A stretch of DNA of 64,000 bases from Aquilonibacter sp963820185 (GTDB lineage: Bacteria > Vulcanimicrobiota > Vulcanimicrobiia > Vulcanimicrobiales > Vulcanimicrobiaceae): the NCBI GenBank assembly GCA_963820185.1, contig CAWFYV010000006.1, forward strand, positions 1-64,000. Direction: 5' to 3'. The notes under the pieces are model-generated. The model saw only the letters and a list, made by a program, of their open reading frames with translations, had not been told where the DNA came from and did no database searches. Made by a program: the position numbers and the translations under genes. Shown in pieces: positions 54,773 through 62,680 of this stretch (positions are counted from its first letter, which is position 1; every line of letters begins with the position of its first letter).

Positions 54773-56337
54773 GAAGGACGCTTATCGCGCTGGCACTCGT
54801 CGTACTGGCTGCCTGCACGCGCGTTGGCCAAGCATCGCACGGCGCGGGGACGCTCGTCGTCGCATTGCGGCAAGAGCCGGTCTCACTCAATCCGCTGATC
54901 CTCGAGGGACCGTCCGCCTACACGGTGAGCGAGCTTTTTTATTCCTACCTCACCAACTACGACGCAAGCGGAAACATCGTTCCCGACCTTGCGACCTACA
55001 CGGTCTCGCCCGACAGCAAGCAGGTAACCTACCATCTACGACACGATGTGAAGTGGCAAGACGGCGTACCGCTGACGTCGCGCGATGTCGTGTTCAGCTA
55101 TCAGGCGGTCATGAATCCGGCGAACAACCTGCCGCAGCGCTACGGCTACGACCGCGTCGCCTCGGTGACCGCGACCGACGCGTATACGGTCGTCGTGCGC
55201 ACCAAGGTGCCGTTCTCGCCGATCATCGGTTGGTTCTTCGGCGGCGACAGCAACTACACGATTCTGCCGGCGCACTTGCTTGCATCGTACAAAAACCTCA
55301 ACAGTGTGAGCTTCAACGCGGCGCCGGTCGGCTCGGGACCGTATCGGTTGGAGCGCTGGGACCGCGGCAACCGTCTCACGCTTCAGGCGAACGCAACGTA
55401 CTACGCCGGCAAACCGGCGATCGAGCAACTTGTTATGCCCTTCATCGCCGACGGCTCGACCACGATCAACGAGCTGCATACCGGCGAGCTCGATGCGGCG
55501 TTTCTGCTCGATGCGTCACGCATCGCTGAGTTGCGCGCAATCCCGCACCATCAGGTTGTCGTCACGCCTGTGCCGTATTTCTATGGTCTCGCATTCAATC
55601 TTCAGGATCCGATTCTCGCCGACCATGCCGTGCGCGAGGCCCTTGGCCTGGCGATCGATCGCAAATCGCTGACACGCAAGATCACACAAGGCGCCTACGA
55701 TCCCGACACGGGCGCGCGTGGCCTCTTTACGTGGGCCTTTGATCCGCACGCCGATACGCTCACCTACGATCCGCCGCGCGCGGCCGCATTGCTGACGCAG
55801 GACGGCTGGGTTCCCGGCGCCGACGGCGTTCGTGTGAAAGCCGGCCACAAGTTGCGCCTGGAGCTCTCGTTGCCGGCGGGATCGGATATGACCACACGCT
55901 TTGCAACGGCAATTGCCGCGAGTGAACGGGCGATCGGTATCGACATGTCGATGCGTCGCTACGACCGCACGCAATTCATCTCGACCGAGGGGCCCCTACT
56001 TCAAGGGCACTATCAGGTGTCGCTCTACGACTATCAGGCGACCCAGGATCCCGATGCGTCCTGGTTCCTCAGTTGCGATCAGCTTGCACCGCGCGGTTTC
56101 GATTTGACGCGCTACTGCAACGCAAAGGTCGACGCGCTATTGCGCCAGGGTGCGGCGACCTTCGATCGTGCTAAGCGCATTGCCGCGTATCGCGAGGTGC
56201 AGAAGCAGCTCGCAATCGACCTCCCGCTGGTGTTCATCTGTCAGCTCAGCGAAGTCGACGTCATTCCTGCAGATTTGCGCGGCTATGCCCGCCCATTACT
56301 CTCTCCCTTTAGATCGGTGGCTTCATGGAAACGGTAA
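54769..56337 (+). CDS. Peptide ABC transporter substrate-binding lipoprotein
   Basis: 522 residues with a lipoprotein signal (IALALVVLAAC, Cys16). The SBP family 5 fold is clear: VSLNPLILEGPSAYTVSELF, WQDGVPLTSRDVVFSYQAV, GSGPYRLERWDRGNRLTL, AVREALGLAIDRKSL. It captures oligopeptides or similar solutes for import. No permease or ATPase gene is next to it in the window, so it must use a system encoded elsewhere. Confidence 0.92.
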   Translation: MRRTLIALALVVLAACTRVGQASHGAGTLVVALRQEPVSLNPLILEGPSAYTVSELFYSYLTNYDASGNIVPDLATYTVSPDSKQVTYHLRHDVKWQDGVPLTSRDVVFSYQAVMNPANNLPQRYGYDRVASVTATDAYTVVVRTKVPFSPIIGWFFGGDSNYTILPAHLLASYKNLNSVSFNAAPVGSGPYRLERWDRGNRLTLQANATYYAGKPAIEQLVMPFIADGSTTINELHTGELDAAFLLDASRIAELRAIPHHQVVVTPVPYFYGLAFNLQDPILADHAVREALGLAIDRKSLTRKITQGAYDPDTGARGLFTWAFDPHADTLTYDPPRAAALLTQDGWVPGADGVRVKAGHKLRLELSLPAGSDMTTRFATAIAASERAIGIDMSMRRYDRTQFISTEGPLLQGHYQVSLYDYQATQDPDASWFLSCDQLAPRGFDLTRYCNAKVDALLRQGAATFDRAKRIAAYREVQKQLAIDLPLVFICQLSEVDVIPADLRGYARPLLSPFRSVASWKR

Positions 56338-57423
56338 CCCCTCGCCGGTACGCAATCCTGACCGAAGGATTGCTCGTCGGGACGCACGGCAAGACGGCTC
56401 ACGGGGTGTTGCGCTATCGCGGCGACGCAGTGGTCGCCGTCATCGATTCGCAGTACGCCGGCAAGCGCGTCGACGAAGTGTTGCCGTGGCTTAGGTTCGC
56501 GTGCGCCGATCGTCGCGTCGCTGGACGACGCGATGAAGCTGGGGCCGACTGCGTTGTTGGTAGGTGTCGCGACGACCGGTGGCAAGATGCCGCCGGCGTT
56601 GCGCCCGACCGTATTGGCCGCCGTCGATGCCGGACTCGAGATCGTCAACGGCCTACACGAGTGCTTGAAGGACGATCCGGAGATCGTCGCGCGCGCGCAA
56701 CGTTCGGGTGCGCGCTTGTGGGACGTGCGTATTCCACCCGACGATATTCCGCTCTTTAGCGGCGCGGCGTATAACGTGAACGCACAAGTCGTGTTGGCAA
56801 TCGGCAGTGATTGCGCGGTCGGCAAGATGACCGCGATGCTCGAGGTCGAGCGCGCGGCAAAAGAAGAAGGCGCCCGGATCGAATTTGTTGCGACGGGCCA
56901 GACGGGCATCCTTATCGCCGGCAAAGGTATCGCGGTCGATCGCGTGATCTCGGATTTCGTCACCGGGGCCGCCGAGCAACTCGTGCTCGACGCGGCGCCA
57001 AATGCCGACGTCGTGTTCGTCGAAGGCCAAGGCAGCATCTTTCATCCCGCCTATGCACCGGTCACGTTCGGACTACTCTACGGCTCGGCGCCCGATGCGC
57101 TCGTGCTCTGTCATCGCGTCGGCAAGACGACCATCTCCGGATTCGACAACGTCGAGCTTCCCGATCTCGCGCAGCTGGTGCGCGACCACGAAGCGCTCGT
57201 AGAGCGCCTCAAGCCCGCAAAGGTCATTGCGATCGCGCTCGATACCTCGGCACTGAGCGCCGAGGAAGCCCGCAAGGCGATCGCACAAACGGCTAAAGAG
57301 ACGGGCCTGCCGGTTGACGATCCGGTGCGCAACGGCGGTTCCGGCCTCTGGTATGCAATCGCGGCTGGAATTCGCAATACGCCGAAAGCGCTAGCGCTCG
57401 CGGCCGACGCCGTGAACTTGTAG
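56325..57423 (+). CDS. DUF1611 protein, DgcN-like, one frameshift
   Basis: About 366 residues. The N-terminal domain (YAILTEGLLVGTHGKTAHGVLRY, VAVIDSQYAGKRVDEVLPWL) and C-terminal P-loop-like domain (VLAIGSDCAVGKMTAMLEVERA, VEGQGSIFHPAYAPVTFGLLYG, NGGSGLWYAIAAGI) match DUF1611. Members studied as DgcN acetylate D-glutamate, and the genes often sit with peptide transport genes. A frame change lies near 56500 (WLRF then APIVASLDDAMKLG). It overlaps the SBP gene by 13 bases and ends convergent with the ThrE-like gene. Confidence 0.8.
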
Positions 57424-58641
57424 GGCTTTCGCCGGTACGACGAGTTGCGAGAGCAACAATCCCGCGACGAGTTGCACTGCGGCAAACGTGGCGTTGATAC
57501 CGAACGTCACGGCGCTCGAGATGTTGTGTTGGAAGGCGAAGAGCACGCTTTCGTAGCTCAAACTTCCCGGCACGAGCACCAGCAGCGCGGGTACGAGCAT
57601 CAGCGCTTGCGGGACGCGCAAGACCCGCGCGCCGACGTTGGCGACCACGCCGCAGAAGAAAGCCGAGAGGAACGCAGAGATCGCGTGCACCGGCGTGCCC
57701 GTGAGCAGATGCGAGGTGAGTAGCGCAACGACGCTCGACGCGAAGACCCAGATCACATCGCGCAGCGGCGTGTCGAGATCGATTGAGATGCCGGCCGTCA
57801 TCAAGACGGCGGCGAGAATCCACCAACGCCCCGCAACCGCGTGCGGCATAATGTCGCCGGTTTGCAGCAGCGATGGACCGATCACGGCAAAGCCGAGGAA
57901 CGCGCCGCAGCCGAGTTCGAGCAGCACCGAGAGCACGCGGCCGAGTCGCGCGACGCCGGCGACGAGTTCGTTGTTGGCCAATTCGTGGAGCGCGAGCGTG
58001 AGCGAGTAACCCGGCAGAAGTACGACGACGCCGGCCACGATCGAGATGTAGATGTTCGTCGGCCCGAAGAACTTACTGAAGGCGGCTACGATCAGCGTCG
58101 CTGCAAACGCCGCAATCGCTTCGAAGAGCCGCGCGACGATAGGTACGCGATCCGCAACGGCCGAGATTATGCCGGTGAAGAATCCAATGCAGCCTGCGAC
58201 GATCAGTTCGCGCGTGCCACCACCGAGCAGAATCGCGACGCCGATTGCAAGCAGCGTGAGCGCTGGTATCTCCCAGAGCGCGTTGCGTCCGGGCCAGCGG
58301 CGATCGATGTCGGTCACGAGCACGCTTGCCTCGCGATAGTCGATCTCGCCGGCGCGCAGTTTGTCATAGATCGAATTGAGCAACGAAAGCTTGCGGAGGT
58401 TCACGCGCCCCGGCGGAAGGCGCAACAAGACGATGCGCTGATTCCACATCGGGCCGACCGCGATCGTGATCTGCGTCGGCAGCGCAAAGATCTGTACGGT
58501 CAGGCCGATCGTCTCGGCGATATCGCCGAGCGTCTCTTCGAGTCCGTCGGTCGCGACGCCCGAGCGGTGCAATTCGCGCGCCATCGTTCCAAGGAACACG
58601 GCTTTTGGATCGTCGGCGATCGCCGAGAGCTGTTCGCTCAT
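57391..58641 (-). CDS. ThrE-like threonine/serine exporter
   Basis: 416 residues from the ATG at 58641. The N-terminal 120 residues are the cytosolic DUF1212-type domain (GLTVQIFALPTQITIAVG, KLSLLNSIYDKLRAGEI). About ten membrane helices follow (ALTLLAIGVAILLGG, IYISIVAGVVVLLPGYSLTL and the C-terminal MLVPALLVLVPGSLSYESV), the two halves of ThrE. It exports small amino acids. It overlaps the upstream gene by four bases and the convergent DUF1611 gene by about 33. Confidence 0.88.
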   Translation of the reverse strand: MSEQLSAIADDPKAVFLGTMARELHRSGVATDGLEETLGDIAETIGLTVQIFALPTQITIAVGPMWNQRIVLLRLPPGRVNLRKLSLLNSIYDKLRAGEIDYREASVLVTDIDRRWPGRNALWEIPALTLLAIGVAILLGGGTRELIVAGCIGFFTGIISAVADRVPIVARLFEAIAAFAATLIVAAFSKFFGPTNIYISIVAGVVVLLPGYSLTLALHELANNELVAGVARLGRVLSVLLELGCGAFLGFAVIGPSLLQTGDIMPHAVAGRWWILAAVLMTAGISIDLDTPLRDVIWVFASSVVALLTSHLLTGTPVHAISAFLSAFFCGVVANVGARVLRVPQALMLVPALLVLVPGSLSYESVLFAFQHNISSAVTFGINATFAAVQLVAGLLLSQLVVPAKALQVHGVGRER

Positions 58642-59555
58642 CCGTCGCCCGGTATCGTTGACGGCAACGGAGGTGTGGTCGGGCCCGCGGTTGGATTCTG
58701 CCACGTCGTGCCGTCCGCATACTGCACGTTGACGGTAGTGCAATTCTGCGGCTCGTCAAGGCTCGTAAGCAGCCACGGTAACGTCATGGGAAGGTCGTCG
58801 CGCGAAAGTTTGTGGGGCTCGATATCGGGGCGCCGATCCGAAGCGACAAAAACACCGGGCGCAAACGTCCCGCCTTCGACGAAATCAACAGCGCTTGAGG
58901 CATAGGGGACGCGGAAGACTACACGCGTGATTGAAATCTGCGAAAGGTTACGAAAGCGCACGTACAATTCGGCGCGTCCTCGTACCGTACCGGCCGGTGT
59001 TAATCGCCCAACGCCAACCGCGTATTGACATCCGATGATTCCGATGGGATCGCGCAATGGATTATCGAACGACGCGGGGATCGGCGTTGCATCGTCCGGC
59101 AGTGCCGTCGGTACGCTAAATGCCTGATCCGGAGCACTCGGTGTTCCCCACTCCGCGCCCTCCGCCGTTTTCGTTTCGATGATCGCGCAGTTTTCGGGAA
59201 ACGGCAGTCCCGCGTACCTGGCCTTGATCGGGTTCTTCCCTTGCAAAAGTGACCAGAACAGTGACCGGTCGCGGACCGTCACTGCTCCCGGTGCAAACGT
59301 TCCGTGATCTGGGAAGTCGATATAGCCCGAGCCGTATTTTACCCGCCAAAGAATTGACGAAAGCGTCGTCGTTGAGTCGTTGCGAAAACGGACGGTCAAT
59401 AAAGCGTTGTGCGGCTCGGTCGATAACGTGCAGGAGAACACGTGGATATTCGGCTTCGGCGTCTCCGCTCGCAGCGCCGTCGTCGCAACTACGACCGCCG
59501 CTAAGAACGCAAAGAGCGCCCCGCATATAGCGAGGCGCCCTCGAATCTCACGCAC
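58638..59555 (-). CDS. Exported protein with two copies of a beta domain
   Basis: 305 residues with a signal peptide (LAICGALFAFLAAVVVATTALRA). Two related domains follow: the first has FSCTLSTEPHNALLTVRFRND, WRVKYGSGYIDFPDHGTFAPG and ENCAIIETKTAEGAEW; the second has IGCQYAVGVGRLTP, LYVRFRNLSQ, FRVPYASSAVDFVEGGTFAPG and QNCTTVNVQYADGTTW. Each has one Cys pair at the same positions, suggesting a conserved disulfide, and ends in a YADGT-like motif. No known family is recognised; it arose by internal duplication. Confidence 0.75.
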   Translation of the reverse strand: MREIRGRLAICGALFAFLAAVVVATTALRAETPKPNIHVFSCTLSTEPHNALLTVRFRNDSTTTLSSILWRVKYGSGYIDFPDHGTFAPGAVTVRDRSLFWSLLQGKNPIKARYAGLPFPENCAIIETKTAEGAEWGTPSAPDQAFSVPTALPDDATPIPASFDNPLRDPIGIIGCQYAVGVGRLTPAGTVRGRAELYVRFRNLSQISITRVVFRVPYASSAVDFVEGGTFAPGVFVASDRRPDIEPHKLSRDDLPMTLPWLLTSLDEPQNCTTVNVQYADGTTWQNPTAGPTTPPLPSTIPGDG

Positions 59556-59560
59556 GCGCG

Positions 59561-59899
59561 TTACTTCTTGGCTGCGGTCTTGCGCGCGGTCTTAGCCGCA
59601 GCGGCCTTCGCCGCAGTCGACTTCGTCGACTTGGTCGACTTGGCTTTCGCCGGCGCGGTCGCGGCCTTCGCCATCGCCTTGGCCAAACGCGACTTCTTAC
59701 GCGCGGCCTTGTTCTTATGAATCACGCCCGTCTTCGCGGCTTTGTCGTATTGGCTCTCGACCGATTTTGCGAACTCGGCATCCTGCGCAGCGACCGCCTT
59801 CTTGAAGATAGTCTTCAAGCGCGTCGTCTTATCTTTATTTTGCGCGGTGCGCTTGTTCGTCTGGCGGACCCACTTTTCCGCGGCCTTGATATTCGGCAA
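59561..59899 (-). CDS. rpsT: 30S ribosomal protein S20 with Ala/Lys tail
   Basis: 112 residues from TTG 59899, preceded by AGGAG. The S20 core is clear (MPNIKAAEKWVRQTNKRTAQNK, LKTIFKKAV, GVIHKNKAARKKSRLAKAM). A C-terminal tail of about 25 residues rich in Lys, Ala, Ser and Thr (KAKSTKSTKSTAAKAAAAK) exceeds the normal end of S20 (85-90 residues), similar in style to the HU tail. S20 binds 16S rRNA. Confidence 0.95.
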   Translation of the reverse strand: MPNIKAAEKWVRQTNKRTAQNKDKTTRLKTIFKKAVAAQDAEFAKSVESQYDKAAKTGVIHKNKAARKKSRLAKAMAKAATAPAKAKSTKSTKSTAAKAAAAKTARKTAAKK

Positions 59900-59978
59900 G
59901 CAAAACTCCTAGATTGCGTTAGCTCTTGGGCAACGGCTCGCAGTATACCAGAGGGGCGAAGCCGCGCGCAACCCGCCC

Positions 59979-60860
59979 TCAGGGCGACGATAGGAGACTT
60001 TTGTAGCTCAGATAGCGGCTGGGCGCGATCCGGCCCTCCTCGACGGCGGCTTTGACGCGGCAGTCGGGCTCGGCCTGGTGCGTGCAGTCGGTGAAGCGGC
60101 AGTCCACGGCGGCTTTGCGCAGCTCGCGGAAGCCCTGTACCAGTTCGGCCGGTGTGACCGGGCCTAGGCCGAACTCGTTGACCCCAGGGCTATCTATAAG
60201 GAAGCCGTCGCCGACGCGGTAGAGGCGCGCGACGGTCGTCGTCTGACGCCCGAGGCCGTGGCGGGAGACCTCGCCCACGATCGCTTCGCCGCCCAGCGCC
60301 TTGAAGATCGAACTCTTGCCCACGCCCGAGTTGCCGACGAGCAGCGCACGGTGTCCGCGCAACGCTTCGCGCAGCGCCTCGACGTTTTCGCCGCGCTTCG
60401 GATTGATCACGAGCGTGTGATACCCCAGCCCCGCGTACAGTTCGCGCAACGTATCGGTGGACACGGGATCGCTCAAGTCAGGTTTGGTGAAGACGACGAG
60501 CGCGTCGATCGATTCGAACTCCGCGAACGCGAGGAGTTGATCGAGCGTCACCAACCGCGGCGGCGGGTCGGCGAGCGCGGTGACGGTGACCAGCACGTCG
60601 ACGTTGGCGGCAATCGTTTTGGTACGGCCGCCGATACTGCGGCGCTCGAGGTGGAATGTGCGCGGTTCGATACGCTCGACAACGGTTTTCTCATCTTCGA
60701 GCACGCGCACGTGGACGACGTCACCCGGGACCGGCATGAAGCGTTTTCCGGTCTGACGGCGGAGCTGAGCGAGCCGCGGTTGCGCCTCGCCGTCGAGGCT
60801 AACCCAGGCGGAATTCTTCCCCGTCGAAACGACTAAAGCGCGGCGTGGGCCGTTTGTCAC
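59979..60860 (-). CDS. rsgA: Ribosome small-subunit GTPase RsgA
   Basis: About 293 residues from GTG 60860. Order is OB-fold (RALVVSTGKNSAWVSL), a circularly permuted GTPase domain with G4 FTKPD before G1 GNSGVGKSSIF and G3 DSPGVNEFG, and a C-terminal Zn domain (CRFTDCTHQAEPDC). It checks 30S maturation. The longer open frame to 61016 is antisense to the next gene and lacks family sequence. It lies next to rpsT on the same strand. Confidence 0.93.
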   Translation of the reverse strand: MTNGPRRALVVSTGKNSAWVSLDGEAQPRLAQLRRQTGKRFMPVPGDVVHVRVLEDEKTVVERIEPRTFHLERRSIGGRTKTIAANVDVLVTVTALADPPPRLVTLDQLLAFAEFESIDALVVFTKPDLSDPVSTDTLRELYAGLGYHTLVINPKRGENVEALREALRGHRALLVGNSGVGKSSIFKALGGEAIVGEVSRHGLGRQTTTVARLYRVGDGFLIDSPGVNEFGLGPVTPAELVQGFRELRKAAVDCRFTDCTHQAEPDCRVKAAVEEGRIAPSRYLSYKSLLSSP

Positions 60861-60911
60861 AATGGTTGTTATGCCATTTCGCCTAACGAAGTGCTTGGGA
60901 TTTTCTCCACC

Positions 60912-61457
60912 ATGTCTGCCTTTACACTGCGTTTCCAGCCCGAACCCAGCGACGCCGAGGTACGCGCGGTCGAACACGCCGCGCACGATTTGGGCGCGCG
61001 CGTCACGTGGCAACACACCATCGCATGCAAGCGCATGTATGGGTTGGTTGAAGGCGCCTCACCCGCATGCGTATCCACGCTGCGCGAGGCGACCGTGGCG
61101 ACGGTGTACGATCGGCCGGTCATCGCCCTTGCAGTTGTCCCTACCGTGCCCGAAGCCTTGCCGCCGCTGATGCGCGCGCTTGGCGGGCCGGGACTCCCGG
61201 CCGGCATCCACGCCTGCGACCCGTGCGACGGCGGCATAATCGTCGAGTGGGATCTCGACGTCTGTGCGCTCGACGTCATTATGAATGTAATCGATATCGA
61301 GATCGATCGCTTTCGCGGCGGTCGCGTCAATACGCTGTTGACGCCGCTGCCGCTGCAGTGGTGGACAGCGATTGCCGCCAGCGGCTTGCGCGCCCCGGAG
61401 ATCACCCCCGAGCGGGTGCTCGAAGAGCAGCTCGAGGTGCAGCATGTCCTGGATTAG
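60912..61457 (+). CDS. Conserved-looking protein of unknown function upstream of cdaA
   Basis: 181 residues from ATG 60912, no signal peptide or membrane helix. An N-terminal ferredoxin-like pattern (FTLRFQPEPSDAEVRAVEHAA, IACKRMYGLVEGASP) is followed by a second half with HACDPCDGGIIVEWDLDVCAL and DIEIDRFRGGRVNTLLTPLPL. Four Cys are present, two as CDPCDG. It overlaps cdaA by 14 bases, so it is probably part of the c-di-AMP operon and may regulate it. Family unknown. Confidence 0.75.
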   Translation: MSAFTLRFQPEPSDAEVRAVEHAAHDLGARVTWQHTIACKRMYGLVEGASPACVSTLREATVATVYDRPVIALAVVPTVPEALPPLMRALGGPGLPAGIHACDPCDGGIIVEWDLDVCALDVIMNVIDIEIDRFRGGRVNTLLTPLPLQWWTAIAASGLRAPEITPERVLEEQLEVQHVLD

Positions 61458-62340
61458 CGCGTTCTTCAGCGGCATCGGCCTCACCGACGTCGTCGACATC
61501 GTCGTGACGAGCGTCTTGATCTATTACGTGCTGCTCTTGATCCGCGGTACGCGCGCGGTGCAGATTATCACCGGCCTCTTCATACTGGCGGGGTTGCTGG
61601 GTTTGGCGAATCTGCTGCACTTGTATCTGCTTGGTGCGATTCTGCAGTGGCTCGTGCTTGGATCGGCCTTCGCACTCGCGATCATCTTTCAGCCCGAATT
61701 GCGCCGCGCCCTCGAACAGATCGGGCGCGGTGGGCTCTTGCACATCGGTGACGAGACGACCGACTGGATGCGCCCCGAAGATAAGTCGATCTCGACGCTC
61801 GCACATGCGGCGTTTCTGCTTTCGCGCAACAAACTCGGCGGTTTGATCGTGCTCGAGCAGCACAGCGGACTCAAGGAGTTCGCGGAGAGCGGCACGGCGC
61901 TGCATGCCGAACTCTCCGAAGAGCTGTTGCTTGCGATCTTCATGCCGCGTTCGCCGTTGCACGACGGCGCCGCGATCGTGCGTGAAGACACGATCGAAGC
62001 GGCGGGCTGTTTCTTGCCGCTGGCCGAACAGCGCTTGGCCGAACGCCGCCTCGGGACGCGCCATCGCGCCGCACTCGGACTCAGCGAGCAGACCGACGCC
62101 GTCGTGATCGTGATCTCCGAAGAGACGGGCGCGATCTCGATTGCGCGTGAGGGCAAGTTGTCGCGACCGGTGGAAGAAGAAGCGCGTCTGATCAAGGTCT
62201 TGCTCGCGGTCACGCGTCCGCCGCGCGACCGGCGTGGCTTCGCGCGCAACGACGTCGTCTCGCAATTGCGCGCGCGCCTCGCCCCACAGAAGAACAAGGA
62301 AAATCTCCGTGCAGATCATCCGAAAGAACTTCGGACTTAA
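61444..62340 (+). CDS. cdaA: Membrane diadenylate cyclase CdaA
   Basis: 298 residues; makes c-di-AMP from two ATP. Three N-terminal membrane helices (VVTSVLIYYVLLLIRG, GLFILAGLLGLANLLHLYLL, WLVLGSAFALAIIFQPELRR) precede the DAC domain with the catalytic PLHDGAAIV near residue 170 and GTRHRAALG near 205. The C-terminal tail is charged. It overlaps the unknown gene before it and cdaR after it. Confidence 0.95.
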   Translation: MSWISAFFSGIGLTDVVDIVVTSVLIYYVLLLIRGTRAVQIITGLFILAGLLGLANLLHLYLLGAILQWLVLGSAFALAIIFQPELRRALEQIGRGGLLHIGDETTDWMRPEDKSISTLAHAAFLLSRNKLGGLIVLEQHSGLKEFAESGTALHAELSEELLLAIFMPRSPLHDGAAIVREDTIEAAGCFLPLAEQRLAERRLGTRHRAALGLSEQTDAVVIVISEETGAISIAREGKLSRPVEEEARLIKVLLAVTRPPRDRRGFARNDVVSQLRARLAPQKNKENLRADHPKELRT

Positions 62341-62680
62341 AGTCATCGCGCTTGCCCTCGCGATCGTTGGGTGGGCGTATTTCCGCTACTCCAGCAATCC
62401 GGTCTTGGCCGCGCGTTTCGAGCAGCAGTTCTCGATCCCGATCGCGACGAGCAATCTGCTCGACGGCTATATGGCGCACTTTTCGCAACGCGAAGCGGTC
62501 ATCACGGTGGCGAATCATCGCGGGGATCCCGCGGTGAATCCGGCGGAGATCAAGGCGCAGCTCGATCTTTCGGGCAAGGGCCCGGGTACGTATACGGTCC
62601 CGGTCGAACTGATCGCACCGAATGTTGTGGTGCAGAGCTTGAGTCCCGCGTCTGTCAGCGTGACGATCGACAAAGAGTGA
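62309..62680 (+). CDS. cdaR: CdaR-like YbbR-domain protein
   Basis: 123 residues from GTG 62309 with AAGGAAA upstream. One membrane helix (LKVIALALAIVGWAYFRYSS) is followed by a single YbbR-like domain (QREAVITVANHRGDPAVNPAEI, GTYTVPVELIAPNVVVQSLSP). CdaR of Firmicutes has several YbbR domains; this short form has one. It regulates CdaA from outside the membrane. It overlaps cdaA and glmM. Confidence 0.88.
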   Translation: MQIIRKNFGLKVIALALAIVGWAYFRYSSNPVLAARFEQQFSIPIATSNLLDGYMAHFSQREAVITVANHRGDPAVNPAEIKAQLDLSGKGPGTYTVPVELIAPNVVVQSLSPASVSVTIDKE

